Assembly: GCF_958979055.1 (NCBI RefSeq)
Contig: NC_084888.1
Span: 3,366,001 to 3,430,000 of the forward strand
Reading direction: 5' to 3'
Length of the DNA stretch: 64,000 nt
From: Alnus glutinosa
Lineage: Eukaryota > Streptophyta > Magnoliopsida > Fagales > Betulaceae
Positions 1-12,688 of the stretch are shown here, in pieces (position 1 is the stretch's first letter; every line of letters begins with the position of its first letter). The notes under the pieces were generated by a model, which saw only the letters and a list, made by a program, of their open reading frames with translations, did not search any database and was not told where the DNA came from. The position numbers and the translations under genes were made by a program.

Positions 1-290
1 TTTTTTTTAAAAAAAATAAGTATTTTTTATTTATTTTTTAATAAATTTATATTATTTTATTAAAATTAGACATGTCAGCGCCACGTGTCACCAATAAGAT
101 GACGACACGTGGCGCTGACGTGGCATTTGACGGAATCTGTTAAAAATTTTAACAGAATTTAACGCCAGGGATCGATTTGTAATTATTGCATATCAGAAGG
201 ACCTCCCATGAACTTTTTAAACCATAGGGAGTGAAAAATAATTATGGTATACCACAGGGACCAACGGTGCAATTATCTCTAATTGTTAAA
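1..290. repeat. TIR-element remnant with G-box hairpin
   Basis: AT-rich flank followed by an imperfect palindrome: the arm at 69-89 pairs with 104-124 at about 19 of 21 bases, and each arm contains CACGTG. The following text (TGACGGAATCTGTTAA and onward) resembles the inner part of the TIR element at 32590-33112, which also pairs a CACGTGTC-type stretch with a GACGGAATTT-type stretch. I read this as one end of a non-autonomous DNA transposon cut by the window edge. No coding sequence is visible. Confidence 0.5.
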
Positions 291-494
291 ATATATAGCG
301 ATTTAATACTACAACTTTATCCCTATCATTTACATTTTGCGACGTCTCATCGTCTCATTTAGTCTGAAAATAGGAATTTGTTTATACGTATATTTTTACA
401 ATTTTTAATAGAACACATTTTAAAGTCTTGATGTTGATGAAGCTATTAGAATTTATAGTTAAGCGTGTTTATGCGAGAGTAGTATCAGGATAAG

Positions 495-1281
495 CAGAGG
501 CGGAACCAAGATTTTTGGTTAAAATGGACGAACTGGTATAATTTTTTTACGTCAAAATACCTATTCAATTCAAAATTATAATTTCAAATTTTTATGATAT
601 TACATACACACAATAGTAATAGTATAAAGTACCAGTCAAATAAACTAAGCATAATTTATAGTATAAAGTACTAGTAAAATAAACTAAGTACAATTTATAG
701 TATCCAAAAAAAATTGTACCTTTAAGTGTAGACTTTTTCTCTTAACAAAATCCCTGAAGCCGAAATCCTAACCAGGTTAACCACACCACTACACCGACCA
801 CTCATCACGCACACATTATTGTGCTTCAAAGTCCAAGAATTTGATGAGACCAAGAGGCAATAACTGTGACATGAAATTAACAGAATTCATAGATTTGGGT
901 TTGTAGGGTTTGGGATTGTTGTGAAAAATTTGGGTGCTTTAATGCTCTCTTGCTTTCTCAAATGGGGTTTGCTGAGAATTTGGGGCTTTTGCTACAATGG
1001 GAAGCCACACGTGGAAAATGGGGAAAAAGAGATGGCCAGATGGGTGTAGTTGCTTTTTCATATGTGAAAGGGGTAAAAACAAAAAAACAAAAAAACAAAG
1101 CTGAAAGGTTGGCTTGGTGCAGACTCTGTAGAGGGGGAGGAAGTGGGTGGGGGGGGGGGGACAAAATATAAAGAAAATTTTTTAAGGAGGACAAAAAAAA
1201 TATTTTGGAGGGACAATTTTATAATTTTATATATTTTAAGTTAAATTTTAAATTTTTTTGGGGATGATGGGTCCGCCCTTG
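495..1281. mobile_element. probable hAT-like relic
   Basis: The left end CAGAGGCGGAACCAAG and the right end (reverse complement CAAGGGCGGACCCATC) are imperfect inverted repeats of the CAGRGGCGGA type common in plant hAT elements. The flanking 8-mers AGGATAAG (487-494) and AGAATAGG (1282-1289) differ at two positions and could be an old 8-bp target duplication. The interior has no transposase; two open frames of about 75 codons overlap on opposite strands and look like chance. Boundaries and family are inference. Confidence 0.4.
619..696. repeat. 39-bp tandem duplication
   Basis: Two adjacent copies (619-657 and 658-696) of a unit beginning ATAGTATAAAGTAC and containing AAATAAACTAAG, with a few substitutions. 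They lie inside the probable hAT relic. Confidence 0.75.
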
Positions 1282-1289
1282 AGAATAGG

Positions 1290-2670
1290 TAACCTCCTGA
1301 GAAGTTTGGTTTGGAAGAGTTTAAAGCAAACAATATTATGTCATTAGAGATGGGTCGTTATGCCTTTTATTTTAATTAATATTTTACATATTGTAACTTA
1401 CTTATTAAGAGATCCTACAAATGAAGAAGAATGTTAGTTCATGATCATTTCTTATTAACATCTATTTTGAAGATAAATCGTGATATAACACTAGCTAACG
1501 TCATAGGACTAGTAACAGTGGTTCATGAACGGAGTTTTGTTAAAGAGTATTTTACAGTTTTATTGTAAGTTCTTTTTATCAAAAGTCATATCGGTTTGTA
1601 CGTGTGTTTCAAGAACAAAGATACCCCTCAGAAAACAGATCTAAGATCTGTTCCCTTCTCCACTCATTTTTCATTTCTACTCTCTGCTCCTACCCTTTCC
1701 CTCCAATTTTGGTTTTTTCTTTTGTTTGTAGGTGTTTTCCAACCAGAACAACAATTTTGGCTTCTCTACTATGCATCCATCCACCTACCTCCATGATATA
1801 TCGTTTATCTCCTCTCTGACCGTTGCTGCTATTTACAAGTTATGTTTTTACTTTAAATAAGAGTTTTATTCTCATTAGATCTACCCTCATTGGCTAATTA
1901 TGTGGTAAAGTTTACTCATGTGTGATGCGTTACTTCTCACGGCTGGTTTAAATAAATTTTTAGGATATTTGGCTACCCTTGTCTTAGATCTAGGCTGCCC
2001 GGAGCAAATCTGTTATTTAACTATTTTTGTACATGGTTTAGCGGAAAATGCAAGTCATAGATATCATTTTATTGTACAAATTTTGTTTGTATCTATGACT
2101 ATATAACTTCGTAGCATATGGCTATGATTTTACAGAGCTTAATACTTAATGCTTTGTAATGTAAAAGCTTTATGCTCGTGATCTTTGATAAATGAAATAT
2201 TCAAATCTTTCATTAAAAAAAAGTCTTCGTGACATGCATTTTCGGCTTAGTAATTGGTGAAAAAAGTTTGGTGGATGGAGTGCGGTTAAAATTTTGAAAC
2301 AATATCATCATTTTCATTATAAGTCCTTTACTAAATAACGTGATACTCCACATTACACGCAATCAATGAATTTGCTATTGGACAATGAGTTGACATAATA
2401 ATGCAAGTTTGATGAAACATCTTTTTAAGACAACAAGGGGGTACGCATATCATCTCAAAAAGAAGATCAATAATATTATTAATTGATAGGCTAAGCATCT
2501 TGAAATATAAGTCATTATAGTGATAATGACTTTGACGTGGGGTTTATAGAGAAAAAAAAAGGTTGTCAATTAATTAATAAGATGTGCCAAGTTTTATGCG
2601 TGCAATTAATAAAGACCTGCCTTCTTAAGCTTCTCATCAATCATTCAAGCTTTCATATTGAATATAATAT
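1290..2670. other. intergenic, no gene seen
   Basis: AT-rich sequence with short open frames only (up to about 70 codons) that show no family resemblance, no plausible splice partners and low-complexity composition. No repeat with clear boundaries was found. Confidence 0.6.
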
Positions 2671-2684
2671 ATTAAAAAAAATAG

Positions 2685-2789
2685 TTCCCAAGAGGTAGCT
2701 CAATCGGCTGGAGACCATGCCTCATGAAGCGGAGGTTGCTAGTTCGAATCCCTCCTCCTCCTCTTGTGTAGATATGTCAAAAAATAAAT
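2685..2789 (+). mobile_element. tRNA-derived SINE, copy 1
   Basis: A tRNA-like head carries an A-box-like TAGCTCAATCGG and a B-box AGTTCGAATCC, the two halves of an internal RNA polymerase III promoter. A pyrimidine-rich stretch and an A-rich tail (AAAATAAATAAAAAAATAG) follow. AAAAAAATAG occurs immediately before (2675-2684) and after (2790-2799) and may be the target duplication, although it is low in complexity. It is not a tRNA gene, since no acceptor-stem closure is visible. Related copies lie at 30399-30541 and 34274-34392. Confidence 0.7.
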
Positions 2790-2927
2790 AAAAAAATAGA
2801 ATAAAATATCAATTTAATCTTTGTAATAGAAATATTCGTAGGCAGATATGATCGTCAGCATGATATTCTACGTCTTAACCCCATTATTATTATTATTATT
2901 ATTATTTTCTTGGGTATATGGTTTTTC

Positions 2928-3729
2928 TCAATTGAAAGAAGCACAATCAATACGAATATTCCCATTCTTGGCCGTCTTCACTCCGACCCGGCCTAGCCTG
3001 GTCATTGCATTGATGAAGGCTTTCTGGAAATCTGAAGAATTTCTGGCCCATCTATTAACAAGGGGCTTGGACCTGGTGTCTGTGAAGAGGACTTGATCCG
3101 AGGTGAATAGGCCCATCCCTTGCTGGAGATTCTTGAAGTACATATTATCAAACGTCTGGGGCGTGTTTGGATCCATGTTGATGGCTATCCTGGGGTCCAC
3201 ATCCTTCGGGCACCCTGATTGAAGTAGGGTCGCATACGTCTTGTTTAGCGTAGGGTCCACCGGGTTTTGAAGGGTGAAATTGTATATCCGGTTCGCGAAC
3301 CTGCTACAGTGAGAGAATCCAACCGTGTGCGCCGCTGCAAAAAAAAAAAAAGAAAAAGAAAAAGAAAAAAAGCAACATTGTTATGAAGTTGTGAGTTCAT
3401 ACTGGATCTTAAGTTCTGCATATATATGCATGCAGGGTTATGGTGTTTAAGAACACGTAATTGTTAAATATTGATTAATTAAGTGATGATAAATTATCAT
3501 TTATTTTTTAAAATCTCCTCAATAGGTGAAGCCTAAAATATTGAATGTTTAGATACGAATTTCTAATAATTTGTTTTCAGAAATATTAGTAATTCGAACC
3601 TCAAATGTAACTTATCTGGCTGGAACTCACTTGTCCAAGTGGATGGGCAATTCGAACCACAAATGTAACAATCCATCTGGCTGAAGCCAGGGCAGAGCCA
3701 ACCTTCCAACTTTGGGTGGTAGAGGAGTG

Positions 3730-3772
<43 letters not shown>

Positions 3773-5005
3773 GGGGCGGGGTGAGGGTGGAATTTGAAAA
3801 AATAAAAATTTTAGGGATGAAATTTTTAATTTTTTTTTCTTGAGAAAACATTAGGCCTTGGGAGGAGGCCCCCCAAAAGCTCTATGTGACTCCGCTAGTG
3901 ACCGGAGCTTACTTGTCCAAACAAATGTGCAAATAACCCAAAAAAAATTTAGATTGATAGGTTGCATATTAGCTTTCTCATATTTGGCTGTACAATTTAT
4001 TAGTAATCGGAATAACAAAATTGTTTAAAATCTATATCCCGTATGTTAAGCTTAAATTAAAGTGATAGAATATATAAGATTGCTCTATTGTACCGTAATA
4101 GAGTGGTTCATATATATGAGCATATTTGAGTATCACTTGTTTGGTCAGGTGTTCGGACCATCAAAACATGTAGAAGATGGGCTTTCTAAACGCCTCTGGA
4201 AGCAAATAAAACTCAGAAAAACTCATGTGCAGAGTGGCCATACCTGAGAGAGCAACCATGTCATTTTGGGAGAGCCCATTGGAAGCAAATAGGGTATTGA
4301 GCTGATCCAGACTGAAGGTTGGTGCAGGCAGCTTCCCATTTACACTTGCAGCTGTTGAAGTTAGCCCATCAAACCTTCCCAACTCAACCGCATATGAAGG
4401 CCCGCCAGCCTGCACCAATCATTATAACTATAACTATAACTAAACATGCAGAAAATGGTCATGAAAAATGTTACTCGGGAAGAACGGTGGACAAACCAGA
4501 GCAATGACATCTCGGGTTGCCATTGCGAGTATATCCGCACATGAGACCTTGTTCTTGCATCTTGGGACTGCATCAACAGCCGCCTTGGCTTTGATCACGG
4601 TGTCAAATCCATCTCCAGCGAGCGAGAGATTGTCGGGGTTGTCCTTCTCTGCCGTGTTGCTTCCAGTGGAAGCTATTATCACCGAGGCATCACAGCCCTG
4701 TTATTCAGAACCGAATCGGTCATAAATTCAACACAGAAATCGATCGTTGTTCTTATATGGCAGTACTACTGTATGTAATATATATTTACCTGGACAAAGC
4801 AATCATGGAAGAAGAGGCGGATGGTTGCAGGAACCGTAACAAACGTTTGGCTAAATTTCTTTGTGACAGCATCTCTAACGATGTTTTCGACATTCGGGCA
4901 GACATTGGCATAGTAATTTTTTTGTAGTGCTGCTGATATTGTGTTGGGGAAGAGACACAAGCTAAGGCTAAGTGACAGCACCACTATAAGATTAAACCGA
5001 CCCAT
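2928..5005 (-). CDS. class III peroxidase, secreted (PRX16/45-like)
   Basis: Heme peroxidase of the plant secretory pathway, which uses H2O2 to oxidise phenolics in the cell wall or vacuole. Four exons join cleanly: 5005-4790, 4697-4497, 4409-4244 and 3334-2928, giving 329 residues, the normal family length with the usual three introns. Residues 1-25 are a hydrophobic signal peptide. FFHDCF places the distal His at 67 with Arg63. GCDASV (73-78) carries Ca and disulphide residues, PAP is at 167-169, and [10 protein letters not shown] puts the proximal heme His at about 197. In the VxLGRRDG motif one Arg is Phe (GRFDG). LSAAHT replaces the commoner LSGAHT. The start at 5005 was preferred over an in-frame ATG at 5068 because the signal peptide begins there and a TATA box lies at 5058-5065. 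The closest family by motif pattern is Arabidopsis PRX16/PRX45; the physiological substrate cannot be read. All catalytic residues are present, so the gene looks functional. Confidence 0.93.
3685..3900. repeat. diverged hAT-MITE-like repeat with 40-nt A tract, in peroxidase intron 3
   Basis: The stretch runs from CAGGGCAGAGCCAACC to CTCCGCTAGTG and resembles, at low identity, the elements at 41203-41390 and 48513-48721 (a GGRCGGAGCC-type start, an AT-rich core and a G/C-rich end near GGAGGCCCCCC). It contains an uninterrupted A run of about 40 at 3730-3769. It lies in the last peroxidase intron and does not touch the splice sites. Confidence 0.4.
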
Positions 5006-5057
5006 TTGATGAGGGAAATTGAAGTATATGGGATGGAATAAAGCTAGCTTAGCAGAG

Positions 5058-5065
5058 ATTTTATA
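5058..5065 (-). promoter_or_regulatory. TATA box of the peroxidase gene
   Basis: TATAAAAT on the minus strand, about 55 bases upstream of the chosen ATG. This implies a short 5' leader and supports the start at 5005 over the ATG at 5068. Confidence 0.55.
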
Positions 5066-5070
5066 CATAC

Positions 5071-8020
5071 ATGTGGTAGGGTTTAATTATTCATAAAAAA
5101 GATGTCAAGGGAATGACACCTCTGATCACGAGAAAGTTGGATTAGAATATACATATATATATATACCAAACTGGTGAATTTTTAATGGTGACGTTGATGC
5201 TGACTCCATTAATGCCAGCTCTCTGCTCCTTGTCAAATTGATTTCACTTTCTCTTTCTCTCTCCATTTTAAAAGCTTGCGCAACTCAAGTATGCATAGAT
5301 AGAAAAACAATAAGATGGTCCTTTTCTAACCAGTAAACAAGCTCCCAAAAGCTTTTCTCAGTTGAATTTAAACTGAAAGTTTGACCCTCGTGGGCTTCCA
5401 AATTCTATGACGCAAACAAAACAATAATATTGGTTGTCTTTTCAGTTATCTATGCGCTATATATGAACATATTACCAGCCATGCATATATTCTCACTCTC
5501 AGAGAATAATTTTTGTCATACTGACTCATATAGTTTCAATTTTTATTTTGTTTTTGAAGGGGTTAAATAAATTTGTTACATTAATTTTTAGTAAAATATA
5601 TAGATAGGTTAAGAATAAACAATCTAAGCCCGCGCGTTTATAAAAGCTTCCACTTTAATGGTGGCATTGAGAAGCTGACACGATCAACTAGTTTTAAAAG
5701 ATATATAAATGATTTGGTTGTTTAATAATTAATTAAATGATTACATTTGTCATTTTTTATTAGCTTAAGCTTTTAAAATAATTAATAATTTAATATGGTA
5801 TCAAATCAGAAGTTTTAAGTTTGATGTAAGGGAGAGTGTTAAAGTATTAATTAAATAATTAAATTTATTATTTTTTATCAACTTAAACTTTTGAGATAAC
5901 TAACAATTTAACACATCAAATGAAGAAATAAATAAACGTAGTTCATCAAACGGCTATCTTTGGACTGCGTTCTTCAAGAATTTTCCAAAATCACTTCAAA
6001 ACTGGAACGGGGCATGGCCGCATGAGGCATGAGCATGAACGGAAGAATGGGGACTGGTATAGGCCATATATAAAACAAATTAAGTTTAATATTGAACAAT
6101 TTGAGAAGACGCTGTCTATTCCCCATGGCCCGTGCCAGCAAATCTATGTTGTATTGATAATAAATTAATCATTAATTAGTACCCTATGTATAGAAAGTCA
6201 AAATTTGAGATAATCCATAAATTGGTTTTTGTAACTCGAAACGATATGTGTTTGGTATCATTCTCTTGCACATCTTTTTCGTAAATTTATCATTGAATCT
6301 ATGCAACCACGTGTAGGTTCCATATATTCAATAGTATTGGATTTGCACATCTCCAATATGGAGATAAACAATAAATGTGCAAAATAATAAAACCAAACAT
6401 TTTTTGTTCAAAACAAAGAGAAATCGTTTCGAGGTTCATATTAGATTTTATAGATTTAATGGTGTCTATACATCACCACGTAATTTAAAATTTTTAAATA
6501 ACGTGACACTATATAAACTATTTGATTCAACAAAATAAAATCGAAACCACAAAATATTTCTCTCTATATATTATACAGGAAATAGAAAGGGTCCTATTCC
6601 ATAATTCAAAGGGTATTTCTCCTCTCATTTAAGAAAAAGTGACCAAGTATAAAATCTATCAATAAAATCTAAAATATGATCGAATAATAAAATAAAAATA
6701 ATATTTGAAAAATGATAACTTGGTGTATGTGATTTCTGAAAGAGGGAATGAATAGCTTTTACACATGGAGGAAAAAAAAAAAAAAAAAAAGTCTACAAAA
6801 GAGAGATGCCCTCGATGCACAAGGCACATGTAGACAGACTAATTCAGAGGACATTAATAATATTATATGTGATTATCAATTTACAAAGTTAGAAACATGG
6901 AATACAGAATGTTAATCCTTGTATTTTATTTATTTAAACTATAGATTAGGGGCCCTAATTACAAGTCAAATTTCAAATATTCCTATTTTAATAAAAGAGA
7001 AGCATCATCGAAATACAATCATAGAGGAATCAAACATTCAAAGGCTATGTAAGATACCGATTAACGCAATCGCAGCATTAAAGAAATTTATTTCTTCGAT
7101 CAAGGCCTCCATTATTCTCAAGGGAATTTCAGCTTGTCACGTTGCACTACAGCATTACACGGTTTCTAACTATTTGGCCACTAATATATAGAGGATTGAA
7201 TTATTATTTTTTGAAAAAATTTCACTTAATTCTCCTGAATTTTCATAATTTTGGCAATCTTCCTTCAAAGTTCAAAAACTCATCCCGTTAAGATTTGGAG
7301 TTAAATCAAATGATCAAAGCGTAAAATAACACTTATACCACTGCAAACTTTATTAAATTACCCTTAAATTACAATTAATTTTTTTTTTTTTAAAAAAATG
7401 AGAATATTTTGGGAATTTCTCTTTCCTCCGTTAGGATTTAACGGAAAATTTTGATATAGGAGTGAAATTGCAAATTTTTTAAAGTTACATACACGAAATT
7501 GAAAATTTAATGAGCGGTTAAATGAATTTTACCTTATTTTTTTTTAGACAATTTAATAAGTTTTGAGTTCATAAAATTATTCTTTGCACTGTTCTTTCTC
7601 GGCAAGTTCTTACAAAGAAAAATTATAATTTAAACTAAAACCAAAGCCATACGCAATCTAATTTAATAATAAAGTGGATTCTATTATTTTATAGCTTCGT
7701 GATTGGGTGTCACGTGTAGTTTCTTGCTAAAAGAGAATACCCAAACCTAGCTCATTCTGTTTGGATAGATGCTCGTATAGCTTTCCACACCGCACATGCT
7801 CAAATACCTCTCCGAACAGATGAAACTCAAATAAATACCCTTTTACATAAGATTGTCCATTACTCATGCATACAAGTACAACAAATAGCCTCATTGCCCG
7901 GATCTGGCCGGATCAAGAAATTTCCTGCACTTTGCAAGGCATTTCCAGTGTGTGTAAAAATGTTGCTTACTCATGCACGTACGTTCCTCTTTCTTTATTA
8001 CCCAGAACAAGGGAATGTCT
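5071..8020. other. gene-poor, AT-rich intergenic
   Basis: No coding region with family resemblance. It holds the peroxidase upstream region, an approximate tandem repeat (5726-5910) and, near 7200-7560, a stretch with loosely mirrored ends containing CCGTTAAGATTT and CCGTTAGGATTTAACGG, probably an old TIR element without a readable boundary. Confidence 0.5.
5726..5910. repeat. imperfect ~120-bp tandem repeat
   Basis: The blocks 5726-5792 and 5845-5910 match with substitutions (TTAATTAAATRATTA, then CATTTTTTAT / TATTTTTTAT, then AGCTTAAGCTTTT / AACTTAAACTTTT). The spacing between equivalent points is about 119 bases. The text GAGAGTGTTAAAGTATTAA between them is reminiscent of LTR-type plant repeats, but no LTR boundaries are visible. 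Confidence 0.5.
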
Positions 8021-8081
8021 TCTTTCTTCTTCTTCTTCTTCTTCTTCTTCTTCTTCTTTTTTTTTTTTTTTTTTTTTTTTG
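8019..8081. repeat. (TTC)n then poly-T
   Basis: About a dozen CTT/TTC triplets run directly into a T homopolymer of about 23. This is low-complexity sequence with no coding meaning. Confidence 0.9.
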
Positions 8082-8120
8082 AAGATAATGCACAGCGAGA
8101 TATCTCCCCGACTATAATAT

Positions 8121-8322
8121 GGACATAAATTTCTTACAAATTCTTCGTACAAAATTTCATACAAACCAACTTCTAAAAGTGACATGCATGTGCTCATTGC
8201 ATATGAGAAGTACATGTTTTTTTATTAGTATGTGCGTCTCATATGCTTTTTTAATAGCTTATAGGACATGTGTCACTTTTAGAACAGCTTTCTATGAACC
8301 AATTTATAAGAAATTTTTGTCC
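8121..8322. mobile_element. fold-back MITE
   Basis: The two ends are inverted repeats: GGACATAAATTTCTTA at the left and, in reverse complement, GGACAAAAATTTCTTA at the right. An internal arm CTAAAAGTGACATG pairs with a right arm of the form CATGTGTCACTTTTAG. The element is about 202 bp with no coding capacity. Flanks are similar (both contain GACTA and AATAT) but give no exact target duplication. Confidence 0.65.
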
Positions 8323-8329
8323 GACTAAT

Positions 8330-11300
8330 ATAATTAGGGCATAAACATTGGCATCTTTCCTAGACCAACAATGCATTTTGGGTTCTTGATAAGATTTTTA
8401 AAGGAAAGGAAGAAAAGAAAAGCTATAGGGACCACCGGAAAATAGAAACAAAAGTTAACCTATAATTTGAAGAATCCAACCCTTTTTCTTCTCGGAGAAG
8501 CAACTGGGGTTTGAATTCTTCAAATTATTATTCACGTTTTGCTTAAGGGTCCCCTTGGCATGCAATTGGAATTACCTTTTCTTGGCTTTTGCAAAAAAGA
8601 TCGAAGAGCTGTTCATCCAAAATTATATAAGGCGTCAACTTTTGAATAGTCTCACACCGAATGAAAAAAACTTTTGAATAATGTAAGATCTATTGTCTAA
8701 TCTACGTCTACGATGTTTTCACGTGCTGTAGTGAATCTGCATGTGATGTATAAGTATTCCCGTGATTAGGTGGTCTAGGTATTATCATAGTCCGGAAACA
8801 ACCAAATTAAAGTTTGCATTTAGAGCTATCAAAAATTATGTTTGGCTTGATCATGAGTGGTACTCCAAATCCAATGTTTCTGCCCTAGGAACCAGGTAAG
8901 TAATTTTTGAATAAGCTAGATGATCAAAGGTCTAGGACTCTAGATTGTTGTTTGACAATCCCAGTCAAGCATCAACCTTTCATAAGAAATTGACATTGCA
9001 AGATTTCTTCCTTTTTTTAGGCTTAATTTGATGGAGTCGCATAAGTAGCGTGATCAAGTGGGCATGAAAAGTCGATCGGGACAAACATGCCGTAATCAAA
9101 TGCAGTTTTTGAGTTATATTTTCATAATTTATTACTTATCCCAAAAAAAAAAAATATTAAAAAATTAAAAAAAAAAATCATTATGAACATCAACATGCTG
9201 CAGGGTCTAAGTAAGAGAAATACGTTCCAATTATTTCATGGATAAGTAGCTGTGGGAATTTTAATAAAGTGGCTCACCAGAATAGAAAAAAATGATTTTT
9301 AATTATTTTGGTGAGGTTACTAGGAATGCTCTATTACTATAAAGTCATTTTTGTGTTAGGTTTGGGATAGAATTGGGCCATCCCTTGGCATTTGTTTGGT
9401 TAAGTACTAAGTACAACCAAAGCCCACTAGTGATTTCATTTCTACACACTGGGCTGGACCATCTGATGGTTGAGGCCGGCATCCTAAAATTGTTTTACTT
9501 ATATATATATATATATATATAAAATTTTAAAATAATAAAATTAGGTTTAGGTTTTACTTTTATACTTTTCTTTCTTACCTTTCCATCTCTGCGCCTCACT
9601 GCTGCCCCAGCCAGCCCTCAACTTTTCAAGCTTCAATTTCTTCACTTTCTTAGTTTTTATCATTTTTGTTTCTTCAATCTTCATTATTCACACCAGTTCT
9701 TCTTTTCTTTTCTTTTCTAAGTTTTCTTCAGTTTTTTTTTTTGGACCAACCACAACAAAGCCCAGCATATTGGGCCAAAAAAAAGACTAAAATATTTGTT
9801 TAAAGGGTTAAAAAGGTCTAAAAGAAGCCCAAAAAATAGGTTTAAGACCAAAATATGCACAAAAACCCAATTTTTTCAAAATTTCGGCATCTGATCAGGA
9901 TAATCAGTCAAACCAGGTATCAACCAGTAACATTGGTTATTAAATATCTAGTTAACCAGCTACCCGGTTACTGAAACCGGTTTGCGATTTTGATCAACCG
10001 ACTATCCCGATTACTGTTACCGTTTTTAGCCAATAACCAATAATCAAAACCAAATTTTCACCCCTTCATTGGTCGTAATTGGTCATAACCATATACCATA
10101 GAGGGTGAGTGGTCTAGACGTCTAGTGACAAAGGCTAGGTGTTGAGTAGGTTTTGAACTCAAATCATTGGTCAACGATGGAGCTGAAGTGAAGCTACAGC
10201 TGAACCCACTTAGAAAGAGCGAGCATCTACAGCTCTTTACTGTCTAAGCCCCTCAAGATCACATTTGTTATCCACAACATATAGGAACTACTATACCGTA
10301 TCTTCCCATTTTGCCACCCTCAGGTAGTCTGTTCTTACTCCTCCCTGTGACCTTTGGTCTAGACTTTGAGAATAGGGTTAGGAAAAAAAAAGGTCCATGG
10401 TTAAATCTTGAAAATTTTCAAAGGTTGTCTCAGTGGTGTTAAGGAAATTAGTGGGCGTGAAGAAAAAGGAAGGTGAGCACCAAATTATTACCGTACACAA
10501 CATCAAGCGTGAAGATCTGCAAGCAGTGTTTTTCCATATAAAGCATCAATCGTTTCAAGGTAAATTCAGAATTAATGGGGATGTGTCTCCTAGTTTTTAT
10601 ATATGTTTGAGAAATAATTCTACTCCAAGTTGAATTGGGGTAGTAGTCTAATTCGGGTTCAATAAAGAGACTTTGAAGAATTTGGTCAACCATCCAACTC
10701 TCAGTCGAATGAGATAAAACTCTTAGACTAAATCAAACTTCAAACACTCTTAATTTTAAATGGGAGTAGTAAACTCAAATCAAGTCGAAGAAAATAATTT
10801 TTTATTTTACCTTATTCGTTCTTTCTCTGAATTTTACATGATATCAAAGCGTAAATACGATCTCTGAAGGCTTTGTTGAAACAGTACTCTTTAGAATTTC
10901 TTGCAAACAAAGCACCCATTCCATCTGTACAGAGCTTAATTTATCCTTTTGCGTCTTGTTTCGGCTAAGCAGAATATAGAGGCATGGCTTTTATGGGAGA
11001 TAATTTGGTTAAAACTTAGATTGGCATATCTTAATGTGACACATCCACAACGGGTCAAGTTATAGTGTTACAACAAGACAGCTATCTATAAGGCGATCTA
11101 TCGATCTCTTGATTGCCACCTCATGCAAGAGAAAGTGAGAAACTCCCAAATAGATATTTAGGGTGCACCATGAATCGATCACAGACCTTCCAAATTGGAT
11201 TTTCTCTAGTCCTTGTCATGCATGTAATGTCAATCGCTATCTATTTGTCCCCCCAGACAAAGGTTGGTGAGCCCACAATCTAAACTCTAATTCTAAAAAA

Positions 11301-12205
11301 TGAGGTAACTGGTAACATTATATGAGAGAAATGTGTGGCTAAATATCGATGAGGTGAACGTGACAGAGAGAGGTGGTGGGGGAATTGAAAGAAGGATGGG
11401 AGTCAAAAAGTATGCCTATAGAAAGCTTATCGAAAACCAATGAGAATTTTGAGACCAAATTGGCCTCAAGGAGCTAGTGTCCAAACCCCAAAGGCCGATA
11501 GTGCTTCTACGGAGACATGTAGCGTTCTTTGTGAAAGCCATCGGAATTCAGCTCAACCATGATTATGTCCTTGTCTTCCAGTTGTTTTTGGTTGACACAC
11601 AAGTTGGTGGGCTCACCACTATTTTTCTTTCTATGGACGTGTTTGAGATTTTTAGACTTGGAAAGGAAGTGTTTAAATTTGACGGTCTTCATCAACTCTT
11701 GTTAAAATATATATATATATATATATAACACCATTATGTCGGTCCAGTGAAATAGAGGGTAATATATAACATTTTTCTTAAATTTTTTTAAAGTACAAAA
11801 GTAATGATACTCTTTACACTTATATCACATTGATTAATATAACATGTTTTAAGTAGTTTATTTTTTAATTTGACTTATATAAAAAGTCATTTAAAATATA
11901 TTATGTAAATCCATATATGTATATTGTGAATGTGAAAAGTAACGTTACTCGAAAGTCAAAAACTAGTTGCCTTAACTGTTATTGGACAACAATGGCATCA
12001 TCACTGAGAATAATGAGATAGTTGGGGTGAGGTGATAGTGCCATTATCCTCTGCATCATGTCTCTCATTGTTATACGAGACTCTGAGAGGTTGCCTTGCC
12101 TTGTTTGCTTCCTCACTGGGGTATGCAAGTCGGGCCCAACTACCCGACCCTGGCCTGCATTCTCTCCTCAGGGCTGGTCGGGTGGTAATTGGTAAACCCC
12201 CCACC

Positions 12206-12245
<40 letters not shown>

Positions 12246-12540
12246 TATTAGAGTACATAATTTTTATAGGTGAATCTCTAAAAATTAATTCCCCTTCCCC
12301 CAAATTTTAATATTTTTAACTCAAACTCTGGTTGTTTCTACATAAAATATTTTATTACAAATCATTTTTCAAAAGATTAAATTGAGCTGAAAACAAGTTT
12401 TATTGTTTGGTTTGTATGAAAAATCAACGATGATTGGTGACCTTCGGTAGCAGTAGTGGATTTTGGTGGCAGCCGGCGAAGATTTTTCTTATAAACCAAA
12501 AAATATCTTCAATTAATTTTTTTATCATGTCAAATAATTT
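8330..12540. other. intergenic, no gene seen
   Basis: Open frames here (for example 10433-10633 and 11477-11728) have no recognisable motif and are matched by equally long frames on the other strand. (TA)n tracts lie at about 9500-9521, 11708-11727 and 12211-12240. A G/C-richer patch at 12060-12200 could be an old retroelement scrap but has no readable domain. Confidence 0.5.
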
Positions 12541-12549
12541 TTTTGCGTG

Positions 12550-12585
<36 letters not shown>

Positions 12586-12588
<3 letters not shown>

Positions 12589-12688
12589 TAGTGATTCACT
12601 ACCACCTAAATATACAACTTTTCACCACCTTGTCTATGTGGCAAGGTGGTGAAAAGTTGTATATTTAAGTGGCATTGAATCATTATTC
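12586..12688. mobile_element. MITE copy, near-perfect hairpin, inside (TA)n
   Basis: The core 12608-12666 is a palindrome: AAATATACAACTTTTCACCACCTTG, here split as AAATATACAACTTTTC plus ACCACCTTG, pairs with its exact reverse complement around a 9-base loop. The outer parts (GTGATTCACTACCACC and GGCATTGAATCATTA) also pair loosely. It shares the arm with the longer element at 13583-13765. It sits between two (TA)n runs, so a target duplication cannot be recognised. Confidence 0.8.

Noticed and set aside
2685-2789. tRNA-like sequence as a functional tRNA gene
   Set aside because: The A- and B-boxes are present, but no paired acceptor stem or regular anticodon arm is seen, and the sequence continues into an A-rich tail with related copies elsewhere: a SINE.
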